A DNA stretch of 8,455 nucleotides from an uncultured Bacteroidales bacterium (GCA_945828175.1 CALZQD010000060.1:1-8455); one strand, 5' to 3'. Shown: positions 1-6,494, counted from the stretch's first letter. Notes: generated from the letters alone by a model not told the origin. Made by a program: numbers and translations.

Positions 1-914
1 TCTCTGACGGCGTCGACGAGGGCGCGGCGGTCGGCTTCGGTCTTGACCGAGGGGTTCATCTTTATGCGGGTGCCGCGGTCGGCGTAGTCGTTTTCGGTCC
101 AGAGGAGATGGTGGGGCGACACCTCGGGCGTGATCTGTTTGTCGGCCGTAGTCGGGCCCGGTGTGAGCAGTTCGAGCTCGCGGGCTGTCGAGAGGTGGGC
201 TATATGGAGTCGCGCGCCGGTGCGTCGGGCGAGGTCGACGGCGGCTTTGGATGCCTTGTAGCAGGCTTCGGCGCTGCGCAGGCGGGTATGGAGGCTTATG
301 GGCGCGTCGTCGCCGTATTCGGCGCGGATGGCAGCGGCGTTGGCCTTTACCGTGGCTTCGTCTTCGGCGTGGACGACGATGCGGGCTTTGACTCGGCTGA
401 AGAGCGCTTCGAGGGCCGACTGATTGTCGACGAGCATGTTGCCTGTCGACGAGCCCATGAAGAGCTTGACGCCGGCGATGCGGCTGTAGTCGGCGGCGAG
501 GAGTTCGTCGAGGTTGTCGTTGGTGGCGCCGATGAAGAAGGCGTAGTTGGCCACAGAGTCGCGTGCGGCGATGTCAGCCTTGGCCTCGACGAGGGCCGAG
601 GTGGTGGTCTGCGGCACGGTGTTGGGCATGTCGATGAACGAGGTGACGCCTCCGGCGACGGCGGCGCGGCTCTCTGAGGCTATTGTGGCTTTCTGTGTCA
701 GGCCCGGCTCGCGGAAGTGGACGTGGCAGTCGATGGCGCCGGGCAGCAGCAGGCAGTTGCGGGCGTCGGTAACTTCGGCGTTCTTGAAGAGGGCGATGTC
801 GGGCCTGCCGGGAGCCACGGCGGCTATGGTCTCGCCCTCGACGAGGACGTAGCCGTTGAAGCGGTCGCCCGTGCCGGTGACGATGTCGGCGTTAAGAATC
901 AGGCGGCGGCTCAT
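1..914 (-). CDS. pyrC: Dihydroorotase, C-terminus cut by window edge
   Basis: Amidohydrolase that cyclises carbamoyl-aspartate to dihydroorotate in cytosolic pyrimidine synthesis. I translated it by hand from the ATG at 914-912; 304 codons lie in the window, against about 430-450 residues for class I enzymes. The motifs follow the family order: the metal-binding HVH at residues 64-66 inside DCHVHFREPG; GVKLFMGSSTGN with K150 as the probable carboxylated lysine; H182 in VVHAED; H240 in HIAHLST; then EVSPHHLLW and KMNPSVK. The final metal aspartate motif (DHAPH in relatives) would lie beyond the left edge, so intactness cannot be judged. The ATG overlaps the stop of the upstream glycosyltransferase (ATGA), which supports this start and suggests translational coupling. 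The family is clear; the symbol follows usual Bacteroidales annotation. Confidence 0.95.
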   Translation of the reverse strand, partial: MSRRLILNADIVTGTGDRFNGYVLVEGETIAAVAPGRPDIALFKNAEVTDARNCLLLPGAIDCHVHFREPGLTQKATIASESRAAVAGGVTSFIDMPNTVPQTTTSALVEAKADIAARDSVANYAFFIGATNDNLDELLAADYSRIAGVKLFMGSSTGNMLVDNQSALEALFSRVKARIVVHAEDEATVKANAAAIRAEYGDDAPISLHTRLRSAEACYKASKAAVDLARRTGARLHIAHLSTARELELLTPGPTTADKQITPEVSPHHLLWTENDYADRGTRIKMNPSVKTEADRRALVDAVR

Positions 915-1678
915 TTGCGGCTGTAATCGGGATATTTCTTGAAGAAACTGTTCCATTTGAGCCTGATGACGCCGAAGACGGCCTCGCCGAAGATGCCGCT
1001 GTTCATCTTGCTCGTGCCGAGGACGCGGTTGACGAAGATGATAGGCACCTCGACGACCTTGAAGCCGTATTTCGAGGCTGTGAATTTCATCTCGATCTGG
1101 AAGGCGTAGCCCTTGAATTTAATCTCGTCGAGAGGCAGGGCCTCGAGGACGCGGCGTCGGTAGCATACGAAGCCGGCGGTGGTGTCGTGGATAGGCAGGC
1201 CGGTGACGAGTCTGACGTATTTCGATGCGTAATAAGACATGAGCACACGACCCATCGGCCAGTTGACGACGTTGACGCCCGTGACATAGCGCGAGCCGAT
1301 GGCGACGTCGGCGCCTTCGACGGCCGTGGCGTGGTAGAGCTTGAGGAGGTCGGCGGGATTGTGCGAGAAGTCGGCGTCCATCTCGAAGATGTAGTCGTAG
1401 CCGTGGGCCACAGACCATTTGAAGCCGGTTATATAAGCCGTGCCGAGACCGAGTTTGCCCTGACGTTCGATGATATGGACGCGTCCGGGATACTGTTGCA
1501 TCTTCTTTTTGACGATGTCGGCGGTGCCGTCGGGCGAATTGTCGTCGATGACAAGTATGTCAAAGTCGTGCTCGAGAGAAATGACAGCATCGATAATCGC
1601 CGAGGCATTCTCACATTCGTTATACATCGGTATGATGACGACGCTGTCGCTGTGTTTTGACGGAATATCTTCAGACAT
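911..1678 (-). CDS. Polyprenol-phosphate mannosyltransferase (DPM1-like, GT2)
   Basis: A 255-residue family 2 glycosyltransferase resembling dolichol-phosphate mannose synthase. Such enzymes move mannose from GDP-mannose to a polyprenyl phosphate at the cytoplasmic face of the membrane. Visible features are the nucleotide-binding start VVIIPMYNE (13-21), VIDDNSPDGTA (43-53), KLGLGTAYITGFKW (75-88), the metal-binding DAD motif at 101-103 followed by FSHNP, GSRYVTG (128-134), and a C-terminal SKMNSGIFGEAV segment typical of the DPM1 group. There is no C-terminal membrane domain, so this is the short soluble type. The length suits the family. The ATG at 1678 lies about 25 bp below a perfect TAnnTTTG box. 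The stop overlaps the dihydroorotase start. Mannose and the polyprenol acceptor are inferred from family; another NDP-hexose is possible. Confidence 0.9.
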   Translation of the reverse strand: MSEDIPSKHSDSVVIIPMYNECENASAIIDAVISLEHDFDILVIDDNSPDGTADIVKKKMQQYPGRVHIIERQGKLGLGTAYITGFKWSVAHGYDYIFEMDADFSHNPADLLKLYHATAVEGADVAIGSRYVTGVNVVNWPMGRVLMSYYASKYVRLVTGLPIHDTTAGFVCYRRRVLEALPLDEIKFKGYAFQIEMKFTASKYGFKVVEVPIIFVNRVLGTSKMNSGIFGEAVFGVIRLKWNSFFKKYPDYSRK

Positions 1679-1703
1679 GGCTAATATTGTTAAAAATATG
1701 CCG

Positions 1704-1731
1704 CAAAGTTAAATAATTTACATTTCGCAAA
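1704..1731 (-). promoter_or_regulatory. Promoter for the glycosyltransferase-pyrC pair
   Basis: Read on the minus strand, TTTG (1731-1728) is followed after 16 bp by TAACTTTG (1711-1704), an exact match to the Bacteroidetes -7 consensus TAnnTTTG. Transcription would start roughly 20 nt before the ATG at 1678. Both boxes sit in the same hexamer, TTTGCG. This is a sequence match only. Confidence 0.7.
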
Positions 1732-1758
1732 TCGCTATATATAAGTTAATGTTGCCTA

Positions 1759-1783
1759 AAAAAGCGCCGTCGCCGCTCTTTTT
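1759..1783. terminator. Candidate bidirectional hairpin between divergent promoters
   Basis: AAAAAG (1759-1764) pairs with CTTTTT (1778-1783). A further two C-G pairs can form inside after a 2-nt bulge, around a GC-rich loop. The A-run/stem/T-run layout resembles a two-way intrinsic terminator, but the stem is weak and mostly A-T. It lies upstream of both divergent promoters, where a terminator is not obviously needed. Confidence 0.3.
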
Positions 1784-1841
1784 GAAAAATTAACTAAAAA
1801 GAAAAGATTTACCGACATTCAGAACAATGATAAAGCCGCCG

Positions 1842-1864
1842 TGTTACTTATCTTTGCAGTAACA
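1842..1864. promoter_or_regulatory. 7-bp dyad around the kinase promoter (candidate operator)
   Basis: TGTTACT (1842-1848) and AGTAACA (1858-1864) are perfect inverted repeats separated by 9 bp. The spacer begins with the -7 box TATCTTTG. A dimeric repressor bound here would block transcription of the nucleoside kinase, but no regulator gene is in view. A 7-bp dyad can arise by chance in a 200-bp AT-rich gap. Confidence 0.4.
1849..1856 (+). promoter_or_regulatory. -7 box of the nucleoside kinase promoter
   Basis: TATCTTTG matches the Bacteroidetes -7 consensus TAnnTTTG exactly and ends 24 bp before the kinase ATG at 1881. No good TTTG is seen 16-18 bp upstream, so the -33 element is weak or absent. 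That would suit a promoter that is regulated or intrinsically modest. Confidence 0.6.
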
Positions 1865-1880
1865 AAAACCAATAATTACG

Positions 1881-3551
1881 ATGACCCGACAACTGAGCAT
1901 TTACGTCAAGAACCTCTCGGAATATATCGGAATCTCGCGCGGCGAGACCTTGGGAGAGATAGGCCGCCGGCTGGCCGGCCGCCTCGGCTTCGAGCCCGTC
2001 TGCGCCCTGGTGAACAACAAGAACGAAGACCTATGGTTTGAGCTTTATCATCCCAAGCAGGTCGAGTTCCAGCCGCTGACGACCGCGTCGGCGACGAGGG
2101 TCTACACCCGCTCGCTGTGTATGCTGCTCTACAGGGCCGTGACGCGCTGCTATCCCGGCGCGAGACTGCGCATCGAGCACACCATTTCGGGCGGCTATTA
2201 CTGCCGTCTCGACGGCGCAGGCACGGTCGACGAGTCGACCGCCGAGACGCTGACGGCCGAGATGAGGTCGCTCGTAGCCCGCGACCTACCCTTCGAGCCG
2301 CACGAATGTCTCACCGCCGACGCCATCGAGATTTTCCGCGCGCAGGGCCTCGACGACAAGGTCGAGCTGCTCGAGACGACGCGCGAGCTCTATACGCGAT
2401 ACTACTCGCTCGACGGCATCTGCGACAGCTATTACGGCGCGTTGGTGCAGTCGACGCGCTGGCTATCGGTCTTCGCTCTGAGACCCTATCACGAGGGCCT
2501 GCTGCTGCTCGGCTTCGACCGCAACGACCCCTCGCAGGTGTCGCACGAGGTCAAGCAGGAGAAGATGTTCAAGGCCTTCGTCGACTATCTGCGCTTCAAT
2601 AATATCGTCGGCGTCAGGAACGTAGGCGAGCTCAACCGCATGGTCGAGCACGGCATGGCCTCGCAGCTGATAAGCCTCGCCGAAGCCCTCCACGAGAAAA
2701 TCATCGCCGGCATCAGCGACGACATCGCCCGCCGTTACCGCGATGGCGGCGCAAGGGTAGTGCTCGTTGCCGGACCGTCGTCATCGGGCAAGACAACGAC
2801 GACAAAGCGACTGGCGATACAGCTGATGACCAATCTGCTGAAACCGCAGATCATATCGCTCGACAACTACTTCATCGACCGCGAGAACACCCCGCGCGAC
2901 GAAGACGGCGACTATGACTACGAATCGCTCTACGCCCTCGACCTCAAGAAGTTTAACGACGACCTCAACGCCATCATCGCCGGCGAGGAAGTCGAGCTGC
3001 CGACATATAACTTCGAGCTTGGCCGCCGTCAGTATAAAGGCGACACCGTCCATCTCGACGAAGGGTCGGTGCTGCTCATCGAGGGCATCCACGGCCTCAA
3101 TCCCGAGCTGACTTCGGCCATAGCCGAGAATATGAAATACCGCGTTTATGTATCGGCGCTGACGACCCTTTCGATCGACGACCACAACTGGATACCGACC
3201 TCAGACAACCGCCTGCTGCGCCGCATCATACGCGACGCGCGCTACCGCGGCACCTCGCCCGAGGAGAGCATACGCCGCTGGCCGAGTGTGCGACGCGGCG
3301 AAGAGAAGTGGATTTTCCCCTTCCAGGAGAATGCCGACGCGACGTTCAACTCGTCGCTGCTCTTCGAGCTCGGCGTCATGAAAGAGTATGCCGAGGCGCT
3401 GCTGAAGACCGTGCCCAACGACGTTCCCGAGTATGCCGAGGCCTACCGTCTGCGCAAGTTTCTGAGCTATTTCGCCGCCATCGGCGATGCCAGCATACCG
3501 CCGACGAGCCTTCTGCGCGAATTCCTCGGCGGCAGCTCGTTCAAGTACTGA
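1881..3551 (+). CDS. Nucleoside (uridine kinase-like) kinase with ThrRS-like N-terminus
   Basis: A 556-residue protein of the long Bacteroidetes 'uridine kinase' type. The first ~60 residues look like a TGS domain. Residues ~65-230 resemble the second additional (editing) domain of threonyl-tRNA synthetase, and ~290-480 form a phosphoribulokinase/uridine kinase P-loop domain. The Walker A motif is GPSSSGKT at 298-305 (K304), followed by SLDNYF with D328, the DYDYESLYALD segment, LIEGIHGLNPEL, and an arginine-rich lid (LLRRIIRDARYRG). The protein ends PPTSLLREFLGGSSFKY, a tail I recall from Bacteroides homologues. Cytosolic phosphorylation of uridine or cytidine is the family inference; the true substrate is not shown by the sequence. 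The ThrRS-like part lacks the usual zinc ligands (see findings). The start is supported by the promoter box 24 bp upstream. The secreted TPR gene follows after 51 bp. Confidence 0.88.
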   Translation: MTRQLSIYVKNLSEYIGISRGETLGEIGRRLAGRLGFEPVCALVNNKNEDLWFELYHPKQVEFQPLTTASATRVYTRSLCMLLYRAVTRCYPGARLRIEHTISGGYYCRLDGAGTVDESTAETLTAEMRSLVARDLPFEPHECLTADAIEIFRAQGLDDKVELLETTRELYTRYYSLDGICDSYYGALVQSTRWLSVFALRPYHEGLLLLGFDRNDPSQVSHEVKQEKMFKAFVDYLRFNNIVGVRNVGELNRMVEHGMASQLISLAEALHEKIIAGISDDIARRYRDGGARVVLVAGPSSSGKTTTTKRLAIQLMTNLLKPQIISLDNYFIDRENTPRDEDGDYDYESLYALDLKKFNDDLNAIIAGEEVELPTYNFELGRRQYKGDTVHLDEGSVLLIEGIHGLNPELTSAIAENMKYRVYVSALTTLSIDDHNWIPTSDNRLLRRIIRDARYRGTSPEESIRRWPSVRRGEEKWIFPFQENADATFNSSLLFELGVMKEYAEALLKTVPNDVPEYAEAYRLRKFLSYFAAIGDASIPPTSLLREFLGGSSFKY

Positions 3552-3602
3552 AAAATTACTGAAAACGGTGAACAAATCGGCCTCAGACCGACTTTTAAAT
3601 AT

Positions 3603-4316
3603 ATGAAACTTCTACTCGTCACCATAGTATCAACCATCCTCGCCGCAACTCAGGCATTCGCCACTGACTACAGGCTCACCGAGGCAAAAGCCGACCGCTT
3701 TTTCGACAACCGCGAATGGGCGAGCGCCCAGGCTCTCTACGGCCTGATGCTCGATCAGACGTCGGGCGGAGCGGCGACTTACTCGCGCGCTATCGTCGCC
3801 TCGGCAATGATGGGCGACACGGTGTCGACCTCCGACCTGCTGGCGCAAGCGATGTCGCACGGCGTCAAAGTCGACTCGCTCTTCGAGGCCGTCAGGACGA
3901 CCGCCTTCGAGGTCAACGCGCCCATGGTCTACGAGAGCTTCATGCTGACGGCTCAGCGCGACTGCCCCTGGCTCGCCCGCGCCATCGACGGCCAGCTGCT
4001 CGACTACTACCTCTTCCGCGACAACGGCGAGAAGGTCGTCGTGTTTGCCAACAAGATGCTCGCCGGCCTGCCCGAGTCGACTTACTTCCTCGGCTGCCTG
4101 GCACGCGGACATGCCCTGCAGGGCGACTTCGAGACCGCCGTGGCCGTCTGGAAGCGCATACTCCGCATCGACCCCGACAACTACGACACGCTGCTCAACC
4201 TCGGCAACTACTTAATTATCAGCGGTGACGAAGCCGACGCCGAGAGCTACCTCAAGCGCGCCGACAAGATCAAGCCGACGCCTTATGTCACCGAGCGCCT
4301 CGCCTCGCTCAGGTAA
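3603..4316 (+). CDS. Secreted tetratricopeptide-repeat protein, function unknown
   Basis: A 237-residue protein with a Sec signal peptide: MK, a hydrophobic stretch LLLVTIVSTILAA, and probable cleavage after TQAFA at about residue 20. There is no cysteine at the cleavage site, so it is probably periplasmic rather than a lipoprotein. Residues ~25-58 (ADRFFDNREWASAQALYGLML) look like a degenerate TPR. Residues ~160-228 hold two better repeats, one containing ARGHALQGDFETAVAVWKRIL and IDPDN, the other LLNLGNYLIISGDEADAESYL. The middle is helical without a recognised domain. It sits 51 bp below the kinase on the same strand with no clear promoter between, so cotranscription is likely. TPRs usually mediate protein contacts; the partner and process are unknown. 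Confidence 0.85.
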   Translation: MKLLLVTIVSTILAATQAFATDYRLTEAKADRFFDNREWASAQALYGLMLDQTSGGAATYSRAIVASAMMGDTVSTSDLLAQAMSHGVKVDSLFEAVRTTAFEVNAPMVYESFMLTAQRDCPWLARAIDGQLLDYYLFRDNGEKVVVFANKMLAGLPESTYFLGCLARGHALQGDFETAVAVWKRILRIDPDNYDTLLNLGNYLIISGDEADAESYLKRADKIKPTPYVTERLASLR

Positions 4317-4321
4317 GACAA

Positions 4322-4354
4322 CGCGCGGCCTCACGCGCGGCCGGGTTATGGCCG
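4322..4354 (+). terminator. GC-rich hairpins after the TPR gene (candidate terminator)
   Basis: Just after the TPR stop, ACGCGCGGCC occurs twice (4321-4330 and 4333-4342). Two exclusive hairpins can form: CGCGCG 4322-4327 with 4334-4339, or CGGCC 4338-4342 with GGCCG 4350-4354. A run of five T follows at 4364-4368, 9 bp past the second stem, which is farther than in a classic intrinsic terminator. Confidence 0.4.
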
Positions 4355-4357
4355 AAA

Positions 4358-4379
4358 GCAAAATTTTTAGTAATTTTGC
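4358..4379. promoter_or_regulatory. 8-bp dyad overlapping the HAD/ribF promoter
   Basis: GCAAAATT (4358-4365) and AATTTTGC (4372-4379) are perfect inverted repeats with a 6-bp spacer. The right arm almost coincides with the -7 box at 4371-4378. It could be a repressor site, or part of the terminator of the upstream gene. Its AT-rich makeup raises the odds of chance. Confidence 0.4.
4371..4378 (+). promoter_or_regulatory. -7 box of the HAD phosphatase-ribF promoter
   Basis: TAATTTTG matches TAnnTTTG exactly, 22 bp before the ATG at 4401. No TTTG is visible at the expected -33 position. The box is embedded in an inverted repeat. It would drive both the HAD gene and ribF. Confidence 0.55.
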
Positions 4380-4400
4380 GGCGGATTAATACAGACGTTT

Positions 4401-5021
4401 ATGATTAAAAATCTGCTTTTTGACCTCGGCGGGGTCATAATGGATATTGAGAAAAACCGTTGCGTCAAGGCCTTTGACGAGCTTGGCTTGAAGGATGCCT
4501 CGTCGTATTTCGGCGAATATTCACAGCAAGGACCTTTCATGGCGCTCGAGCGCGGCGACATCGACGCCGACGAGTTCCACCACATTCTGCGCGGCGGCTT
4601 CGACAAACCAGTGACCGACGGCGAGATAGACCGCGCCTTCTGCCAATTTCTTATCGGCATACCCGTCAAGCGCCTGCATCAGCTCGAAGAGCTGCGCTCG
4701 AAATATAAGGTCTATATGCTGAGCAACACCAATCCGATAATGTGGGCGGCGACGATACGCGACGAATTCAGGAAAGACGGTCGCGAGCGCGAAGACTACT
4801 TCGACGGCATCGTCACCTCCTTCGAGGCCAAGTCACTCAAACCCGATAAAGCCATCTTCGATCGCGTCGTCAGTCAGTTAGGCGTCAAGCCCGAAGAGAC
4901 TCTTTTCTTCGACGACTCGCAGGCCAATCTCGACGCGGCCGCCGCTCTTGGTTTCAAGACGCAGCTCGTAGCGCCGGGGACAGAATTCTACGACGCAATC
5001 ACCAACCTCGGACTTATTTAA
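4401..5021 (+). CDS. HAD-superfamily (IA-like) sugar-phosphatase-type hydrolase
   Basis: A 206-residue haloacid-dehalogenase phosphatase. Motif I is FDLGGVIMD with nucleophile D8. Motif II is MLSNTNP with S108, motif III is SLKPDKAIF with K147, and motif IV is FFDDSQAN with D171-D172. A helical cap lies between motifs I and II (about 18-90). Position +2 from the nucleophile, usually an acid/base aspartate, is glycine (G10). The same is true in YihX of E. coli (DLGN), an active glucose-1-phosphatase, whose LSNTN and FFDD motifs and length also match. A small sugar phosphate is therefore a reasonable substrate guess but not proven. Its stop lies 6 bp before ribF, so the two are probably cotranscribed. 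A link to flavin metabolism, such as FMN hydrolysis, is only suggested by this position. Confidence 0.87.
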   Translation: MIKNLLFDLGGVIMDIEKNRCVKAFDELGLKDASSYFGEYSQQGPFMALERGDIDADEFHHILRGGFDKPVTDGEIDRAFCQFLIGIPVKRLHQLEELRSKYKVYMLSNTNPIMWAATIRDEFRKDGREREDYFDGIVTSFEAKSLKPDKAIFDRVVSQLGVKPEETLFFDDSQANLDAAAALGFKTQLVAPGTEFYDAITNLGLI

Positions 5022-5027
5022 CTGCAA

Positions 5028-5918
5028 ATGAAAGGCTTTGTCGCGACAATAGGCATGTTTGACGGTGTGCATCTCGGCCACCGTTTTCTGCTCGACAGAG
5101 TCAGGCGCGAGGCAGCCGGACGCGGCCTCGCGACGCTCGTCGTGACCTTCGCCGAGCACCCGCTCAGCGTCATCAATGCCTCGCTCGCGCCTAAACGCCT
5201 GACGACAAATGAGCGGCGCACCAAGCTGCTGCTCGACAGCGGCATCGACCGCGTCGAGACCCTCGAATTCGACGAGACGCTGCGGCAGCTGACCGCCGCC
5301 GAGTTTATGCGACATCTGCGCGACAGCTACGGCGTGGCCACGCTCGTCATGGGCTTCAACCACCGCTTCGGTCACGACCGCCCGGCCACGCGCGAGCAAT
5401 ATGTCGAAGCCGGGCGCGCCGTCGGGGTCGACGTCGTCTTCGCCGAGCCATATGACGGCGACGGAGGAGAGAATGTATGCAGTTCGGCCATCAGGACTGC
5501 CCTCACAGCGGGCGACGTAGCTGCGGCAAACCGCATGCTCGGCCGTCCCTACAGCCTGCGCGGCAAGGTTGTAGGCGGCAAACAGCTCGGCCGCAAGATA
5601 GGTTTCCCGACCGCCAATATCTCGACTGACGACAGTCTGCTCATACCCGCCCGCGGAGTCTATGCCGTCGACGTCACGCTCGACGACGGCGAGAAGCGGC
5701 GCGGAATGCTCAACATAGGCGTGCGCCCGACCGTCGACGGCTCTGAGGCGCCCGTGACGACCCTCGAGGTCAATATTTTCGACTGGGACGGCTCACTCTA
5801 CGGCCGCAAAATCGAGGTCGCTTTCCTTGCCCGTCTGCGCGACGAGCGCCGTTTCGACGGCATAGAGCAATTAAAAAAGCAGCTCGACGAAGACCGCCGG
5901 GCTGCTCTTGATGTCTGA
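5028..5918 (+). CDS. ribF: Bifunctional riboflavin kinase / FMN adenylyltransferase
   Basis: A 296-residue cytosolic enzyme that phosphorylates riboflavin to FMN and adenylylates FMN to FAD. The N-terminal nucleotidyltransferase domain shows GMFDGVHLGH (9-18) with the HxGH motif H15-H18, GFNHRFGHDR, and CSSAIR (151-156). The C-terminal flavokinase domain starts near G179 and shows GRKIGFPTAN with PTAN at 194-197, GVYAVDV, NIGVRPTV, and TLEVNIFDWDG with the probable catalytic E247. The protein starts only 8 residues before the GMFDG motif, about 13 fewer than many RibF proteins. An in-frame TAA at 5019-5021, the HAD stop, rules out an upstream start, so the short N-terminus is real. It is probably cotranscribed with the HAD gene 6 bp upstream and faces the frr gene across a hairpin. 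Confidence 0.96.
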   Translation: MKGFVATIGMFDGVHLGHRFLLDRVRREAAGRGLATLVVTFAEHPLSVINASLAPKRLTTNERRTKLLLDSGIDRVETLEFDETLRQLTAAEFMRHLRDSYGVATLVMGFNHRFGHDRPATREQYVEAGRAVGVDVVFAEPYDGDGGENVCSSAIRTALTAGDVAAANRMLGRPYSLRGKVVGGKQLGRKIGFPTANISTDDSLLIPARGVYAVDVTLDDGEKRRGMLNIGVRPTVDGSEAPVTTLEVNIFDWDGSLYGRKIEVAFLARLRDERRFDGIEQLKKQLDEDRRAALDV

Positions 5919-5939
5919 TGACAGAGTCTGCTGTCAGAC
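5913..5939. terminator. Hairpin at the ribF/frr convergent junction
   Basis: CTGTCAGAC (5931-5939) pairs with GTCT plus GACAG (5913-5916 and 5920-5924). This gives nine base pairs with a 3-nt bulge and a 6-nt loop. It covers the stop codons of both convergent genes. On the plus strand a T-rich tract (5951-5960) follows after about 11 bp; on the minus strand there is no U-run. It probably acts as a two-way terminator or 3'-end stabiliser. Confidence 0.5.
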
Positions 5940-6494
5940 TGTGAGAATCTCTTTTTCTTTTGCCGCGAAGAGGTCGTCGATCTTCTTGAGATACTTGTCG
6001 TGGAGCTTCTGAACCGAAGCTTCGGCGTCTTTCTCGACGTCTTCGGGCATACCTTGCTTGATGGCTTTCTTGAGGCCTTCGATGGCGTCGCGGCGGGCGT
6101 TGCGGACAGAGACCTTGGCCTGTTCGGCCTCGGCTTTCGACTGTTTGACGAGCTGTTTGCGGCGTTCTTCGGTCAGCGGCGGTATCGACAGGCGGATGAC
6201 TTCGCCGTTGTTCTCGGGCGTGATGCCGACCTCAGAGTTGATGATGGCTTTTTCGATTTCCTTGAACATCGATTTCTCCCAGGGCGTGATGGCGATTGTG
6301 CGGGCGTCGGGGACGCTGATGTTGGCCACGTTAGAGATGGGCACTGCGCTGCCGTAGTATTCAACGCGGATGCCGTCGATGATTTTCGGATTGGCTTTAC
6401 CTGCGCGGATGTGGGCGAGCGATTCGTCGAGATAGGCGACGGCGAGCTCCATTTTCTCTTCGGCGGGGTCGAGATAAGTCTTTACTTCAATCAT
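5934..6494 (-). CDS. frr: Ribosome recycling factor
   Basis: A 186-residue protein, the usual length for RRF, which with EF-G splits the post-termination ribosome. The sequence runs from [15 protein letters not shown] to KEKEILTV. It carries the family core with [23 protein letters not shown], the signature [19 protein letters not shown], and the C-terminal charged helix of the three-helix bundle ([17 protein letters not shown]). The reading frame stays open upstream to about 6839, but that part overlaps pyrH out of frame and does not resemble RRF. I therefore place the start at the ATG at 6494-6492, which gives the standard N-terminus and a 20-bp gap after pyrH. The pyrH-frr order is conserved widely among bacteria, and the two are almost certainly one transcript. 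Confidence 0.97.
   Translation of the reverse strand: MIEVKTYLDPAEEKMELAVAYLDESLAHIRAGKANPKIIDGIRVEYYGSAVPISNVANISVPDARTIAITPWEKSMFKEIEKAIINSEVGITPENNGEVIRLSIPPLTEERRKQLVKQSKAEAEQAKVSVRNARRDAIEGLKKAIKQGMPEDVEKDAEASVQKLHDKYLKKIDDLFAAKEKEILTV

Noticed and set aside
108..677. 189-residue plus-strand open frame
   Set aside because: It lies antisense to dihydroorotase, whose motifs are clear. The product is rich in G, V, D, E and A, as expected for the complement of GC-rich codons, and has no recognisable domain.
1187..1660. 157-residue plus-strand open frame
   Set aside because: It is antisense to the glycosyltransferase and its composition is that of a shadow frame.
1710..1720. TAAATAATTTA palindrome in the glycosyltransferase promoter spacer
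   Set aside because: It has five-base arms of only A and T in an AT-rich gap and is readily explained by chance.
2117..2602. 161-residue plus-strand open frame
   Set aside because: It is in another frame inside the nucleoside kinase and is very rich in arginine and alanine, with no family resemblance.
3577..3592. Small hairpin TCGG/CCGA before the TPR gene, followed by a short T-run
   Set aside because: The stem has only four base pairs and the T-run is four bases, too weak to call a terminator between two genes that look cotranscribed.
4317..4400. Possible FMN riboswitch upstream of the HAD-ribF pair
   Set aside because: The 84-bp gap and the predicted leader of about 16 nt are too short, and no RFN-type conserved blocks are visible.
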